Assembly (NCBI GenBank): GCA_963833885.1 | Contig: CAWHZU010000036.1 | Span: 310,001-374,000, forward strand | Reading direction: 5' to 3' | DNA length: 64,000 bases | Source of the DNA: JASHPR01 sp963833885 | Lineage (GTDB): Bacteria; Actinomycetota; Actinomycetes; Streptosporangiales; Streptosporangiaceae | Part shown: piece by piece, positions 26,785 to 35,319 of the stretch | Layout of the letters: each line of letters begins with the position of its first letter | Position numbering within the stretch: position 1 is the stretch's first letter | Notes under the pieces: generated by a model | Databases searched by the model: none | What the model saw: only the letters and a program-made list of their open reading frames with translations | What the model was told of the DNA's origin: nothing | Translations under genes and position numbers: made by a program

Positions 26785-29700
26785 ATGCCGCCTACAATGA
26801 CGGCAGCCATGCTTGAGATCCGCGTGATCGGCGAGCTAGAGGTGCGGCTAGCCGGGAAGAAGGCAGCGCTCCCGGCCAGCAGACGGGTCAGGGCGCTGCT
26901 GGGCTGGCTCGCGGTGCACCCCGGCCGTCATCCCAGGTCCCGGCTGGCCGGGCAGTTCTGGCCGGACGTGCTCGACGCCAGCGCGCGGGCCAGCCTCCGA
27001 AGCGCCATCTGGGCCCTCCGCTCGGCGCTCGGGCCCGATTTCGGCTCGTACCTGGTCACCGACCGCGAGACCGTCACCCTCGCAGCCGACGGTCTCTCGG
27101 TGGACTTGCAGGAAGTTAGGCGGCTCATCGCGCAAGGCCAGCCCGGGGCCGCGCTCGACCTGTGCCGTGGGGACCTGCTGCAGGAACTCGACGATGACTG
27201 GGTAGTCGAGGCCCGCGAAGAGCTCCGCCGCGATATCGCCGCCGCGCTTCGGGACCTCATGGAACAGGCCACCGCCGCGGACGACCTGGCGGCCGCGGCC
27301 GGCTGGGCGCGGCGCCGGGCGGCGCTCTGCCCACTGGATGAGTCGGCCGGAGCTGACCTGATCGGCGCCCTCGTGCGGGCTGGTGATGCGCCAGCAGCAC
27401 TGGAGGCGTTGGAGAAGCTGCAGGAGCGGCTGGACAGCGAACTCGGGATCATGGTGTCCGGGGAGACGATGGCGCTGGTCAGCCAGCTTCGCCGCACAGC
27501 CAGCCGGCCCGCCCAGGCCTCCCTGCACGCTCATCGCGGCTCAAGCGCCTCGGAGCAGGCGGTCAAGCCAGCAGCAGGAGGTCTCGTAGGACGAGAGCAG
27601 GACTTCGCCGATCTGGTCAAAGCCTGGCGGGCGGCGCGGGGTGGCTCCGGCGGAGCCGTACTGCTCGACGGAGAGGGTGGCATTGGCAAGACCCGGCTCG
27701 TCGAGGAACTGCAGGCCACGGCACGGCGGGCCGTCCCCAACGTCCTGATAGCTGGAACCACAGCAGCCGGACCGGGTCGGGCATCGCCGTTCGCCATCTG
27801 GACCGACGCACTCAGCGATCTCGTGAGCATGGCCGGTCACCCGCCCGAGGTCCAGGCCTGGACCGCGGACCTGGCCAGGATCGTCCCGGCGCTGGCCCCG
27901 GGAAAGGCAGATACCGGGTTGGCGACACGAGCCAGCGCTAATCCTCAGCTCGATCGAGTCCGGCTGTGCGAGGCCGTCGTGCAGTTCCTGGCCTGGGTAT
28001 CGCGGCGGGCTCCCCTGCTGCTGGCCTTCGAGGACCTGCACCTGGCGGACACGGCGAGCCTCGAATTGATCGCCTACGCCGGACGGCGGCTCAGTCGCAC
28101 GCCAGTGCTTCTCATCCTCACGCGCCGCAGGCTGCCATCGCGCCAGGACCTCGACGCCGTGCTTGGGGCACTGCGCTCGCGGGGCGCGCTCGTCGCGGAC
28201 ATCGATGTGCGGCCGCTTGCGGACGACGCCGCACGGCGTCTCATCAAGGCCTCGGCCGACCTGCCAGCCGAGGCCGTCGAGCAGATCGTGAGGCTGGCAG
28301 CGGGTAGCCCGCTGCTCGCCGTCGAGACCGCCCGCGCCGTCGCTCGAGACGGCGCTGACCTGGCCGCCGGGCTGAGTGGCGCAGCGAGGCTGGCGATCAG
28401 CCGTCTGTCGGCCCAGGCACGGGTGTTCGTCGAATTCCTCGCCGCCGCCGGACGTGACCTGGACCGTCCCGAGGTCGCCTCGCTCCCGCTCCAGAACCCG
28501 GCACGCGCGGCAGCCGAGGCCCTCGGTTCAGGCCTGCTGAGAACCGCCGACGGGCAAACAGGATTCCGGCATGCCTTGCTGCGCGACGCGGTTTACCAGG
28601 AGATCCCCGACCCGATCAGGACACGCCTGCACCACGAGCTCGCCCAGTTGCTGCGTAATCAAGGCCGGCCATCAGACTCCCGTGCTCAGTACACACGAGG
28701 CTCCCGCCGTGGTCTGCGAGCAGCGGAGATCGCGCGGCACCTCATCCTGGCCGGCCAGGATGAACAGGCCGTCAGCTACCTGATCCTGGCCGCACAAGAC
28801 GCACGCTCCGTGGCCGCAATGACCGAGGCAGCCGACTTCCTGACCGAGGCCACGGCGATCGAGCCACATGACCCCGACCTACTGGTCGAGCTCGCGGAGG
28901 TCGAGGCGTTCCGCGGCTTGCTCGAGTCCTCCGACAATGCCTTCGACCGCGCACTTGAGCAGATATCGCCACAAGACGCCGGGGCCCTGATCAGCGCCTG
29001 GCTGAGACGCGGGCGGTGGCTCCGCGGCGGTCTCTGCCATCCTCGCGAGTCACGCCGCTCCTATCAGAACGCGCTCGACGTGCTGGATCGCGATCCTGCA
29101 TCCGATCTCTCCGCGCGGGCAGAGGCGCTAGCCGGCAAGGCCTGGGCCGAAGCGGTCGCTGGCGAGCAGGCCGCGGTCGACGAGCTGCTTGCCGAGACCG
29201 GCCGGATCCTCGATCGTGACGGGACGGGCGACCTGCTCACGCACGACATCGGGGTGGCGCGCGGGCACGCGCTGATCAGGGCGGGCCGGTTCACCGACAG
29301 CTTCGGTCCGCTGATCGCAGCGAGCGCCGCCGCGGGCCGGGCCGGGCGCCCGGACATGGCCTACAGCTGCCTCAGCAACGCGGCGAGCGCGGCTGCGTGT
29401 GCGGGTGAGTTCGGCCGGGCGCTGGACTTCGCCGACCGGTGCCTCCCTCTGGTCGCGCCGAACGGGCTGCTGCGTCTCAGCGTCTACGCGCAGGTGGCGC
29501 GATCGGCCATCTTGCGCAGGCTGGACCGGCTGTCTGAGGCACGCCAGGCGTGCGACGCGGCGGCCGGATACTGCGACCGGGTAGGTCTGCCCGAGCTGGA
29601 CGGTCTGGTCTGCCAGGAACGCGGGCTGCTCGCCCTGGCCGATGCGGATCCTGTTGCTGCAGTGGCCTCGCTAGAGAGCGCTCTGGATCTTCATGCCCCG

Positions 29701-30180
29701 GTGAGCAGACCTGCTACACGTCTGCGGCTGGCGGAAGCCCTGGCGCTGTCCGGGCAGGCTGACCTGGCGGAGGCGGAGCTAAGAAACGTCGCGCTCGAGC
29801 CAGTCACTCCGAGCGACTTCCCCGCCGCCCTGGTCGCGTGGATGAGTCGGATGCAGGGCCTCATCGCGTCCTCACGCGGGGCTGCCGCCCTGGCCGAGAA
29901 ACGGCTGGCGGAGTCCGTGACCGGATGGCAGCGGATCGCGCGAACGCAAGACAGTGCTCAAACCGGCGCCGACTACGTTGCCGCGCTCATTGATCTCGGC
30001 CGACCGCCCGTAAGCACGCTCGTGGAGCCCGCGCGAGAACTCGCCATCGTCACCGCCGAGCTAGCCGCGCTCCGCGACCACAAGACAGGAACCAAGGACC
30101 GCGGTGCCAGGCTCGGCACCGGAGCCCGGCAGGCCGACACCCGGCCTCCGCACAACCCCGACGCCGCAAGCCAGGAGTAA
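26785..30180 (+). CDS. BTAD/SARP-like regulator with AAA ATPase domain
   Basis: 1131-residue regulator of the AfsR/EmbR kind. The N-terminal winged helix is at residues 9-95 (MLEIRVIGELEVRLAG, then RASLRSAIWALRSALG), followed by the bacterial transcriptional activation domain to about 245 (CRGDLLQELDDDWV, ELGIMVSGETMAL). A STAND-type ATPase follows: GLVGREQDF, Walker A GEGGIGKTRLVEEL near 293-306 and LLLAFEDLHLAD for Walker B; the C-terminal half is TPR-like helices. Starts at 26785, 26797 and 26809 are all possible, the last giving the usual MLEIRVIG. It is followed five bases on by an SRPBCC gene, an arrangement that suggests they are coregulated. Confidence 0.92.
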   Translation: MPPTMTAAMLEIRVIGELEVRLAGKKAALPASRRVRALLGWLAVHPGRHPRSRLAGQFWPDVLDASARASLRSAIWALRSALGPDFGSYLVTDRETVTLAADGLSVDLQEVRRLIAQGQPGAALDLCRGDLLQELDDDWVVEAREELRRDIAAALRDLMEQATAADDLAAAAGWARRRAALCPLDESAGADLIGALVRAGDAPAALEALEKLQERLDSELGIMVSGETMALVSQLRRTASRPAQASLHAHRGSSASEQAVKPAAGGLVGREQDFADLVKAWRAARGGSGGAVLLDGEGGIGKTRLVEELQATARRAVPNVLIAGTTAAGPGRASPFAIWTDALSDLVSMAGHPPEVQAWTADLARIVPALAPGKADTGLATRASANPQLDRVRLCEAVVQFLAWVSRRAPLLLAFEDLHLADTASLELIAYAGRRLSRTPVLLILTRRRLPSRQDLDAVLGALRSRGALVADIDVRPLADDAARRLIKASADLPAEAVEQIVRLAAGSPLLAVETARAVARDGADLAAGLSGAARLAISRLSAQARVFVEFLAAAGRDLDRPEVASLPLQNPARAAAEALGSGLLRTADGQTGFRHALLRDAVYQEIPDPIRTRLHHELAQLLRNQGRPSDSRAQYTRGSRRGLRAAEIARHLILAGQDEQAVSYLILAAQDARSVAAMTEAADFLTEATAIEPHDPDLLVELAEVEAFRGLLESSDNAFDRALEQISPQDAGALISAWLRRGRWLRGGLCHPRESRRSYQNALDVLDRDPASDLSARAEALAGKAWAEAVAGEQAAVDELLAETGRILDRDGTGDLLTHDIGVARGHALIRAGRFTDSFGPLIAASAAAGRAGRPDMAYSCLSNAASAAACAGEFGRALDFADRCLPLVAPNGLLRLSVYAQVARSAILRRLDRLSEARQACDAAAGYCDRVGLPELDGLVCQERGLLALADADPVAAVASLESALDLHAPVSRPATRLRLAEALALSGQADLAEAELRNVALEPVTPSDFPAALVAWMSRMQGLIASSRGAAALAEKRLAESVTGWQRIARTQDSAQTGADYVAALIDLGRPPVSTLVEPARELAIVTAELAALRDHKTGTKDRGARLGTGARQADTRPPHNPDAASQE

Positions 30181-30184
30181 ACCG

Positions 30185-30580
30185 ATGCGGACCTTCGACC
30201 AGAGCGCAGTCAGCACCGCACCCCCGGAAGAAGTATGGAAACTGCTATATGACCCAGCCCAGTTTCCGCTGTGGTGGGCAGGTACCGGGTCAGTGGAGAC
30301 AGGCAGTGACGTCGGCGACTACGTCATGTACCCGGATGGATATCCCGACTTTCCGATGCCGCAAGGTCTGGAGACAAGCCAGGAAAACGGCACCGTGAAA
30401 ATCTCATGCCTGGTCTCCGATCTCTGCTTTGACTGGCGACTTCGGCCATCCGGCAGTGGCACTGAGATCTCCGTGCACGTCGAGATCCCCGACCACGAGG
30501 CCCACCGCCTCGACCAACAGCGCGACATTATTCGCCAGTCAGTGCTACAACTCGCTGAGCTCGCCGCTGTCCGCGCATAG
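30185..30580 (+). CDS. SRPBCC-family protein
   Basis: 131-residue START/Bet v1-like protein from ATG 30185. The usual pattern is present: FDQSAVSTAPPEEVWKLLYDPAQFPLWWAG at the start, alternate strands in the middle (GTEISVHVEIPD) and a long C-terminal helix (IIRQSVLQLAELAAVRA). The fold holds a hydrophobic ligand pocket and is used by polyketide cyclases, aromatases and stress proteins. It begins just after the BTAD regulator stop and is probably translationally coupled to it. Confidence 0.85.
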   Translation: MRTFDQSAVSTAPPEEVWKLLYDPAQFPLWWAGTGSVETGSDVGDYVMYPDGYPDFPMPQGLETSQENGTVKISCLVSDLCFDWRLRPSGSGTEISVHVEIPDHEAHRLDQQRDIIRQSVLQLAELAAVRA

Positions 30581-30846
30581 GCCCACCCGGTTTCGTCAGG
30601 GACAGGCACAAATCCGCCACAAGGATCCCGCAGATCAGACACCCGGCCCTGCCGTATCAGCGACCGCGCTCACCAGCGCCAACCGATCACAGCTCGCCTG
30701 GCTGCCGCCCGCCCTCGCCCTGCCCGGGGACGCGGAGCCACGTCACCGGGACCGCACCCTGACCTGAGCGCCCGGCGCCCGTCACGGGCGGCAGCGCGTG
30801 TGGCAAGTCTATTATATAAGTCGGATTTATATATAATATCGATGGC
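30581..30846. other. Intergenic stretch with an AT-rich inverted repeat
   Basis: No gene. Its only notable feature is the AT-only block at 30810-30839, described separately, which lies directly upstream of the DinB-like gene. Confidence 0.5.
30810..30839. promoter_or_regulatory. AT-rich inverted repeat upstream of the DinB-like gene
   Basis: TATTATATAA and TTATATATAATA flank a GTCGGAT-type spacer and are nearly complementary. In DNA otherwise near 70% GC this stretch stands out and ends 8 bases before the GTG start of the next gene. It could be an operator or a -10-like promoter region. Confidence 0.5.
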
Positions 30847-31467
30847 GTGCGGTTGCCGCCCACCAGGACCCTGGTCCCCAACCCGCAAATCTTGATCAAG
30901 GAGCGTCTCGCGGACCTCTCGCAGTGGCTGGTGGGTGAGATCGACGACATCGCCACCCGGCTGCGCACCCAGGTGCTCGAGCTCGTCCCGCCGTCCCGGC
31001 GGCGGGAGCGGCCGGGCGGCGGCAGCCCGATCCTGTGGAACACCTTCCATGCCGCACGACACGCGTCGCTGGCCCTTGCGGTGCTTTCTCGGGAGCAAGG
31101 GCCAGAACGCGCCGCCTGGCTGGACGCCCTGGTCTCGAAAGCCGGCCCTGGCATCGGCGTCGAGGAGGCAGCCCCGTCTTGGGCGGACGAGCTTGCACCG
31201 GAGCAGGTCGACCGATATCTCGATGACGTCCTGGCCGGGGCCCGCCGGTTCCTGGCCGGCCCGGCCATAGACCTCGACGCCGTCCCGGATACCGGCAGCG
31301 CCCTGATCCGCTCCGGTATCGCACCCGGCGAGTTCGGCTGGCTGCACCGGATGTGGCAGGGCAGGCCGGCGGCCTGGCTGGTGCGCTGGCCGCTCCTCGG
31401 CCATGTCGGCAGCCACGCCGGCGAGATGATCGCCACGAGGAACCGGATGGGGCTGAGCCCGTTTTGA
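30847..31467 (+). CDS. DinB-like four-helix protein
   Basis: 206 residues from GTG 30847. The segments WNTFHAARHASLALAVL and HVGSHAGEMIATRNRMGL look like metal-binding helices of the DinB/mycothiol-dependent enzyme superfamily, with His residues near 61, 65 and 187-190 as candidate ligands. Members include mycothiol S-transferases and maleylpyruvate isomerase-like enzymes. No ribosome site is strong; the AT-rich repeat just upstream suggests its own regulated promoter. Moderately sure of the fold, not of the activity. Confidence 0.6.
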   Translation: MRLPPTRTLVPNPQILIKERLADLSQWLVGEIDDIATRLRTQVLELVPPSRRRERPGGGSPILWNTFHAARHASLALAVLSREQGPERAAWLDALVSKAGPGIGVEEAAPSWADELAPEQVDRYLDDVLAGARRFLAGPAIDLDAVPDTGSALIRSGIAPGEFGWLHRMWQGRPAAWLVRWPLLGHVGSHAGEMIATRNRMGLSPF

Positions 31468-31643
31468 CCGGCCTCGAATCCAGTGCAGCCGCTGGGCCGG
31501 CCCGGGCCGTCCGGGCGGCGGGCCGCGCGTGCCGGGCTGCATGGTGGCGGGTGGCATGGGCAGCCGTGCTGACTGTGGCCACGGTGGTGATGCTGGCTGG
31601 AGCGGTGTGGCTGGCCGCATTCGTGGCCGTGCCGGGCTGGTAG
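31464..31643 (+). CDS. Small single-span membrane protein
   Basis: About 59 residues if read from TTG 31464, overlapping the stop of the DinB-like gene. The C-terminal half is a clear hydrophobic helix (WAAVLTVATVVMLAGAVWLAAFVAV) after an Arg-rich N-terminal part, so a membrane peptide is plausible. No homologue is recognised and the start codon is uncertain. Confidence 0.35.
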   Translation: MTGLESSAAAGPARAVRAAGRACRAAWWRVAWAAVLTVATVVMLAGAVWLAAFVAVPGW

Positions 31644-31772
31644 AGACTCCAGCGGCGTGGCCGGGTGTGGCCGGACTACGAGGGCGCCACGCTGCGGGGT
31701 ATCTGGGCGAGCCAGGTCAGCCGAGGGTCGCCGACAACCACCCGGCGGCGCGTTACAGGGCACCGAAAGGGT

Positions 31773-32639
31773 TCAGCCAGTTACCAGCGGAAGATCCGGG
31801 TCAGCGCTCCACTCGGTGAGCGAGCCGTCGTACAGGCGTGCGTCGCCGCGTCCCGTGAGCGACAGTGCGAACAGGTCGACCGTCGCCGAGATGCCGCCCC
31901 CGCAGTAGGCAACGACCGGCTTGTCCGCGCGCACGCCGCCTGCGGCCAGAGCGCTGGCCAGCCGGCCCGGCGGCAGGAACCGGCCCGTTTCCGGGTCGAG
32001 CAAGCCTTCCCACGGCACGCTGATGCTCGCGGGGATGCGGCCCGGCCGGTCGTAGGCACCTGGGCCGGTACCGCGGAACGCCTCCTCCGGCAGCGCGTTC
32101 ACCAGGCAGGTGCTGTCGGCCTCGCTGATCTCCTTGACGTCCGCCAGGCTGGCGAGCAGCTCCGGGCGCGGCCGGGCGGTGAACGACGCCGGGAGATAGC
32201 TCCGGGTGCCTGGCTCGGCCGGGCCGCCCGCCGCTTGCCAGGCCGTGAGGCCCCCGTCCAGCACGCTGACGGCGTCATGGCCGAAATAGCGCAGCAGCCA
32301 CCACAGCCGCGTCGCCCACATGACGCTGTCGTGCGAGTACGCGATCACATGAGCGTCATCGGATACACCGAGCCTGCCGATGGCCGCGGCGAAGTGCTCA
32401 GCGGTGGGCACCGTGAACGCGAACGGCGAGGCGGGATCGGACAGCTCGCCGGGTATGTCGGCGAACGCGGCGCCCGGGATGTGTGCCCGTTCGTAGCCCG
32501 GGCGTCCGCTCTGAACGACATACGGGCCGCCGGCCACCGCGCGGCTCAGGACCACGGTGGCGTCGAAGATCCGCAGCCGCTCGTCGCCGAGCAGACCCAG
32601 CAGTTCTTCGGGGCCGACAAGCGGGGGGAACACGGGCAT
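31773..32639 (-). CDS. Thiosulfate/3-mercaptopyruvate sulfurtransferase family protein
   Basis: 288-residue tandem-rhodanese protein from ATG 32639, with AGGAGG upstream. The N-terminal inactive rhodanese domain contains RPGYERAHIPGAAFADI and RLWWLLRYFGHDAVSVLDGG; the C-terminal domain carries the active Cys loop VAYCGGGISATV, where CGGGIS replaces the common CRxGx(T/S). It ends LYDGSLTEWSADPDLPLVTG, as usual. It transfers sulfane sulfur to cyanide or thiols in the cytoplasm. It diverges from the LLM remnant and the lyase gene. Confidence 0.93.
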   Translation of the reverse strand: MPVFPPLVGPEELLGLLGDERLRIFDATVVLSRAVAGGPYVVQSGRPGYERAHIPGAAFADIPGELSDPASPFAFTVPTAEHFAAAIGRLGVSDDAHVIAYSHDSVMWATRLWWLLRYFGHDAVSVLDGGLTAWQAAGGPAEPGTRSYLPASFTARPRPELLASLADVKEISEADSTCLVNALPEEAFRGTGPGAYDRPGRIPASISVPWEGLLDPETGRFLPPGRLASALAAGGVRADKPVVAYCGGGISATVDLFALSLTGRGDARLYDGSLTEWSADPDLPLVTG

Positions 32640-32666
32640 GAGCACCTCCTTGGGCGTATCTCTATT

Positions 32667-32830
32667 ATGACGATCGGGAAAGGGGCTCGAATGCAGGTCG
32701 GTCTGCAGCTGCCGTCCAGGCTCGGCCCTGCGGCGCTGACGCAGCGCGATCTGATCGAGATGGCGGTACTGGCCGACACGGCACCCGGCTGGGACCACCT
32801 GTGGGTTCCGGACTTCGCGGTGAGGCCTGG
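32667..32830 (+). pseudogene. N-terminal fragment of an LLM-class (luciferase-like) oxidoreductase
   Basis: Reading from ATG 32691 gives MQVGLQLPSRLGPAALTQRD then LIEMAVLADTAPGWDHLWVPD, the typical start of a flavin/F420-dependent luciferase-like enzyme. Similarity stops at about 32820, where the next gene's ribosome site follows. Only about 45 of the usual 280-330 residues remain, so it is a truncated remnant. Confidence 0.65.
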
Positions 32831-32880
32831 CCCGGCATCCGCATCCGGCCGTGCCTGCCTCGTGGCCGCCAGGAGGAGAA

Positions 32881-34383
32881 ATGACCGTTGTTGCCGGTGC
32901 GCCGGGGGACTTCACGCTGGAGGCGTTCCGGCGGGTCACCGTTGATCGTGAGGGTGTCGTCATCGGCCCGGCCGCAGTACGGGTCATGAGTGAGGCCCGC
33001 GCGGGGTTCGAGCGCCTGTTGCGCGCAGACCCGGGCGGCTTCATCTACGGGGTGACCACCCGGCCAGGCGTGGAAGTCGGCACAGCGATCCCGCCGGCCG
33101 AACTGCGCGACTATGCGCGCCGCTTCCGGGGGGTGGGCCGGGGCTTCGGCCGGGACTGCCTTGATGAGCGTGTTGTCAGAGGCATCGTCTTCGCCCGGCT
33201 GGCCGACTTCATCGGCGGCCACGCCAAGGTGCGACCTGAACTCGCCCAGCGCGTAGCCGCCCTGCTCGATCGCCCGCTGCCGCGCGTTCCCCTCGACGGG
33301 CAGAGCGGCGCCGGGGAGATCCTGCCTCTGATGCATGTGATGGCCGCCGTGGACGCCGGCGACCTGGTGGAGGGCGAGGGCATGGCCCTGATCAACGGCT
33401 CTCCGTGCGCCACCGCGCTGGCCGCCGATGTCACCCTGCACGCCGGGCACCGGCTGCGGCTGGCCGAGGCGATCTTCGCGCTGTCGATCGAGGCGCTCGC
33501 CGCCCCGCTAGATGCCTACGATGAGGCCCTTGACGACCTGCGGGGCGATGAGGCAGACCGCACAGTCCTGCATCACCTGCGCGGGCATCTGCGCGGCGCG
33601 GTCACGGCAGGCCGGCTGGCCCACCAGGCGCCGGTCAGCTACCGCATCCTTCCCCAAGTCCTGGGTCAGGCCCAGCGCGCCGTCCAGGCGGTGACTCACG
33701 CCGCTACCACAGCCCTCGGCTCGGTCACCGAGAACCCGGTGTACCTGCCCGCCAGCGAGGGGCATCCCTTCGGCCGCGTCCTGTCGACGGGCGGCTTCCA
33801 CAACGGCGCGGCCGCCCCCGCCATCAACTGGCTGACCGCCTCCTGGGCCGACCTGGCCCTGGTCGCGCAGCGTCAGGTCACCGCCATGCACAGCGCCACC
33901 TCAGGGCTTCCGCACCTGCTCGCCCCGGCCGGCTTCATCCCCGGGGCCTCGGGCGGGGCCACCAATCTGTTCGGCTGGGTGGCGACCGGACTGGTCGAAG
34001 AAGCCCGGGCGCTGGCCGCGCCCACCCTGCTGCCTGCCACCATCAACGACACCCAAAACGACATCGCCACGCCCACCTTCGGCGCCTACCGCAGCCAGCA
34101 CCGTACCGCCGAATGCCTCGACAGCGTCCTCGCCATCCTGGCCCTGGTCTCCAGCCAGGCACTGTCCGTCACCAACCGCCACCCGGCACCACCCCTGGCC
34201 GGACTGCTGAACGGCATCCGGTCAGTGTTCCCGCCCGTCCAGACCGAACGGGAAGGCCAAGGAACCCAGGCAGCAGAACTCGCCGCCATCTTCAGCAGAG
34301 CCGCCCTGACCGGCCAGCCCGACTTCGGCCGCCACCGAGCCCAGGCCAGCGCACGAGGTTGCCGTCCTTGCCGGACACGCTGA
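32881..34383 (+). CDS. Aromatic amino acid lyase (HAL/PAL) family protein lacking the MIO triad
   Basis: 500 residues from ATG 32881 with AGGAGG upstream. The fold is clear: YGVTT with Tyr56 (family YGxNTG), INGSPCATALAADVTL, PVSYRILPQVLG (family QDxYSLRxxPQVxG), SVTENPVYLPASEGHP, GGFHNGAAAPAINWL and INDTQND. The ungapped alignment puts Gly143-Ala144-Gly145 where Ala-Ser-Gly normally cyclises to the MIO cofactor (LDGQSGAGEILPLMH). MIO cannot form from that triad in the known way, so it may be inactive as an ammonia-lyase or catalyse another reaction. The last 20 residues are unconserved. Neighbours are a sulfurtransferase and gene remnants. Confidence 0.85.
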   Translation: MTVVAGAPGDFTLEAFRRVTVDREGVVIGPAAVRVMSEARAGFERLLRADPGGFIYGVTTRPGVEVGTAIPPAELRDYARRFRGVGRGFGRDCLDERVVRGIVFARLADFIGGHAKVRPELAQRVAALLDRPLPRVPLDGQSGAGEILPLMHVMAAVDAGDLVEGEGMALINGSPCATALAADVTLHAGHRLRLAEAIFALSIEALAAPLDAYDEALDDLRGDEADRTVLHHLRGHLRGAVTAGRLAHQAPVSYRILPQVLGQAQRAVQAVTHAATTALGSVTENPVYLPASEGHPFGRVLSTGGFHNGAAAPAINWLTASWADLALVAQRQVTAMHSATSGLPHLLAPAGFIPGASGGATNLFGWVATGLVEEARALAAPTLLPATINDTQNDIATPTFGAYRSQHRTAECLDSVLAILALVSSQALSVTNRHPAPPLAGLLNGIRSVFPPVQTEREGQGTQAAELAAIFSRAALTGQPDFGRHRAQASARGCRPCRTR

Positions 34384-34612
34384 TGATGTGCTCGGTCAAT
34401 GGGCCGCGGTGATGCTGAACGCTGACACCCGGCGGCGAATGGCTCGCGAATCGCATGGTCGTCATCGCCCAGCTCGCCGAGGAGCTCGATCGAGAGACTC
34501 TTGCACTGGCTCTTCGCATCGTTCGGTTGACTGGTGGCGGGAGCGTCTGGGCACAGCCGCCCCTCGTCCCCCGGACTAGGTTGCGCGATGATCTTGTAGG
34601 CAACCGTTGAGG
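34384..34612. other. Stretch with a possible 51-residue frame
   Basis: A frame from ATG 34455 to TGA 34610 (+) reads MVVIAQLAEELDRETLALAL and continues with an amphipathic helix. It may be a fragment or a small protein; nothing nameable is seen. Confidence 0.25.
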
Positions 34613-34783
34613 TTACAGCTCACCCTCGGCTTCAGGTTCAACCTCGGCTTCGGCTTCCGCCTCGGCGTCAAGCTGGGCTTCGACTTCGGCTTCGGCTTCG
34701 GCTTCGTCGTCAAGCTTGGCTTTGCCGTCTACGTTGGCGGCGGCGACTTCCCCCGACTCGTCACCGAGCGGAATCTCGCTCAT
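34613..34783 (-). CDS. Small acidic repeat protein, possible
   Basis: A 56-residue frame from ATG 34783 reads MSEIPLGDESGEVAAANVDG then an acidic tandem repeat in which a 14-residue unit (LDDEAEAEAEVEAQ and LDAEAEAEAEVEPE) occurs twice. At DNA level the repeat is a 42-base tandem rich in GCTTCGGCTTCG on the plus strand. The start abuts the enoyl-CoA hydratase remnant on the other strand. No recognised family; an artefact of the repeat is possible. Confidence 0.35.
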   Translation of the reverse strand: MSEIPLGDESGEVAAANVDGKAKLDDEAEAEAEVEAQLDAEAEAEAEVEPEAEGEL

Positions 34784-35312
34784 GTCACCAACTATGGCAC
34801 CCGCTCCGAGGTTGAGGCCAAGATCACCGTCGAGCGGCGCGGCCAGATCGTGCTGATCGGGGTCAACCGGCCCCAGAGCTACAACCGGTTCGACCCGGAC
34901 GCGTTCTTCGGCCTGGCCAAGGCGTACTACGACTTCGACAACGACCCGTGCCTGCGGGCCGCGGTGTTCTTCGGCCATGGCGAGAACTTCTCCCGCGGCA
35001 TCGACGTGGATGCCTTCGCGCCCCTGGCCAAGACCGGCGAGCCGCCGTTCGCGGTGAAGGATGGCATGCTCGATCCCTTTGCCAGGACCCAGCAGCTCAG
35101 CAAACCCCTGATCGCGGTTGTCCATGGCGATACCTGGGACATGGGCCACGAACTGCATCTAGTGGCCGACATCCGGGTCGCCAGCTACATGCTCACCGGC
35201 GACCACTGGGGCGCGGAGGAGGCGTACCGGATGGGCGTGATCCAGATGGTCCGAAGCGGCGGCGTTCGCCAAACTCAATGAGCAATTTGGCGGGCTCTTC
35301 CACACCGGCCGT
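34784..35312 (+). pseudogene. Enoyl-CoA hydratase/isomerase remnant with internal deletions
   Basis: Crotonase-fold sequence: ITVERRGQIVLIGVNRPQSYN, FFGHGENFSRGIDVDAFA, LSKPLIAVVHGDTWDMGHEL and HLVADIRVAS, then it jumps directly to YMLTGDHWGAEEAYRMGVIQ. About 35 residues normally between these (GxDExxxGxFPGGGAT region, including part of the active-site loop) are absent. After MVRSG the frame changes and AFAKLNEQFGGLFHTG, the usual C terminus, appears in another frame near 35266-35312. No intact start codon precedes the conserved part in frame. Two deletions and a frame shift make it non-functional. Confidence 0.8.
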
Positions 35313-35319
35313 CCCGTAC

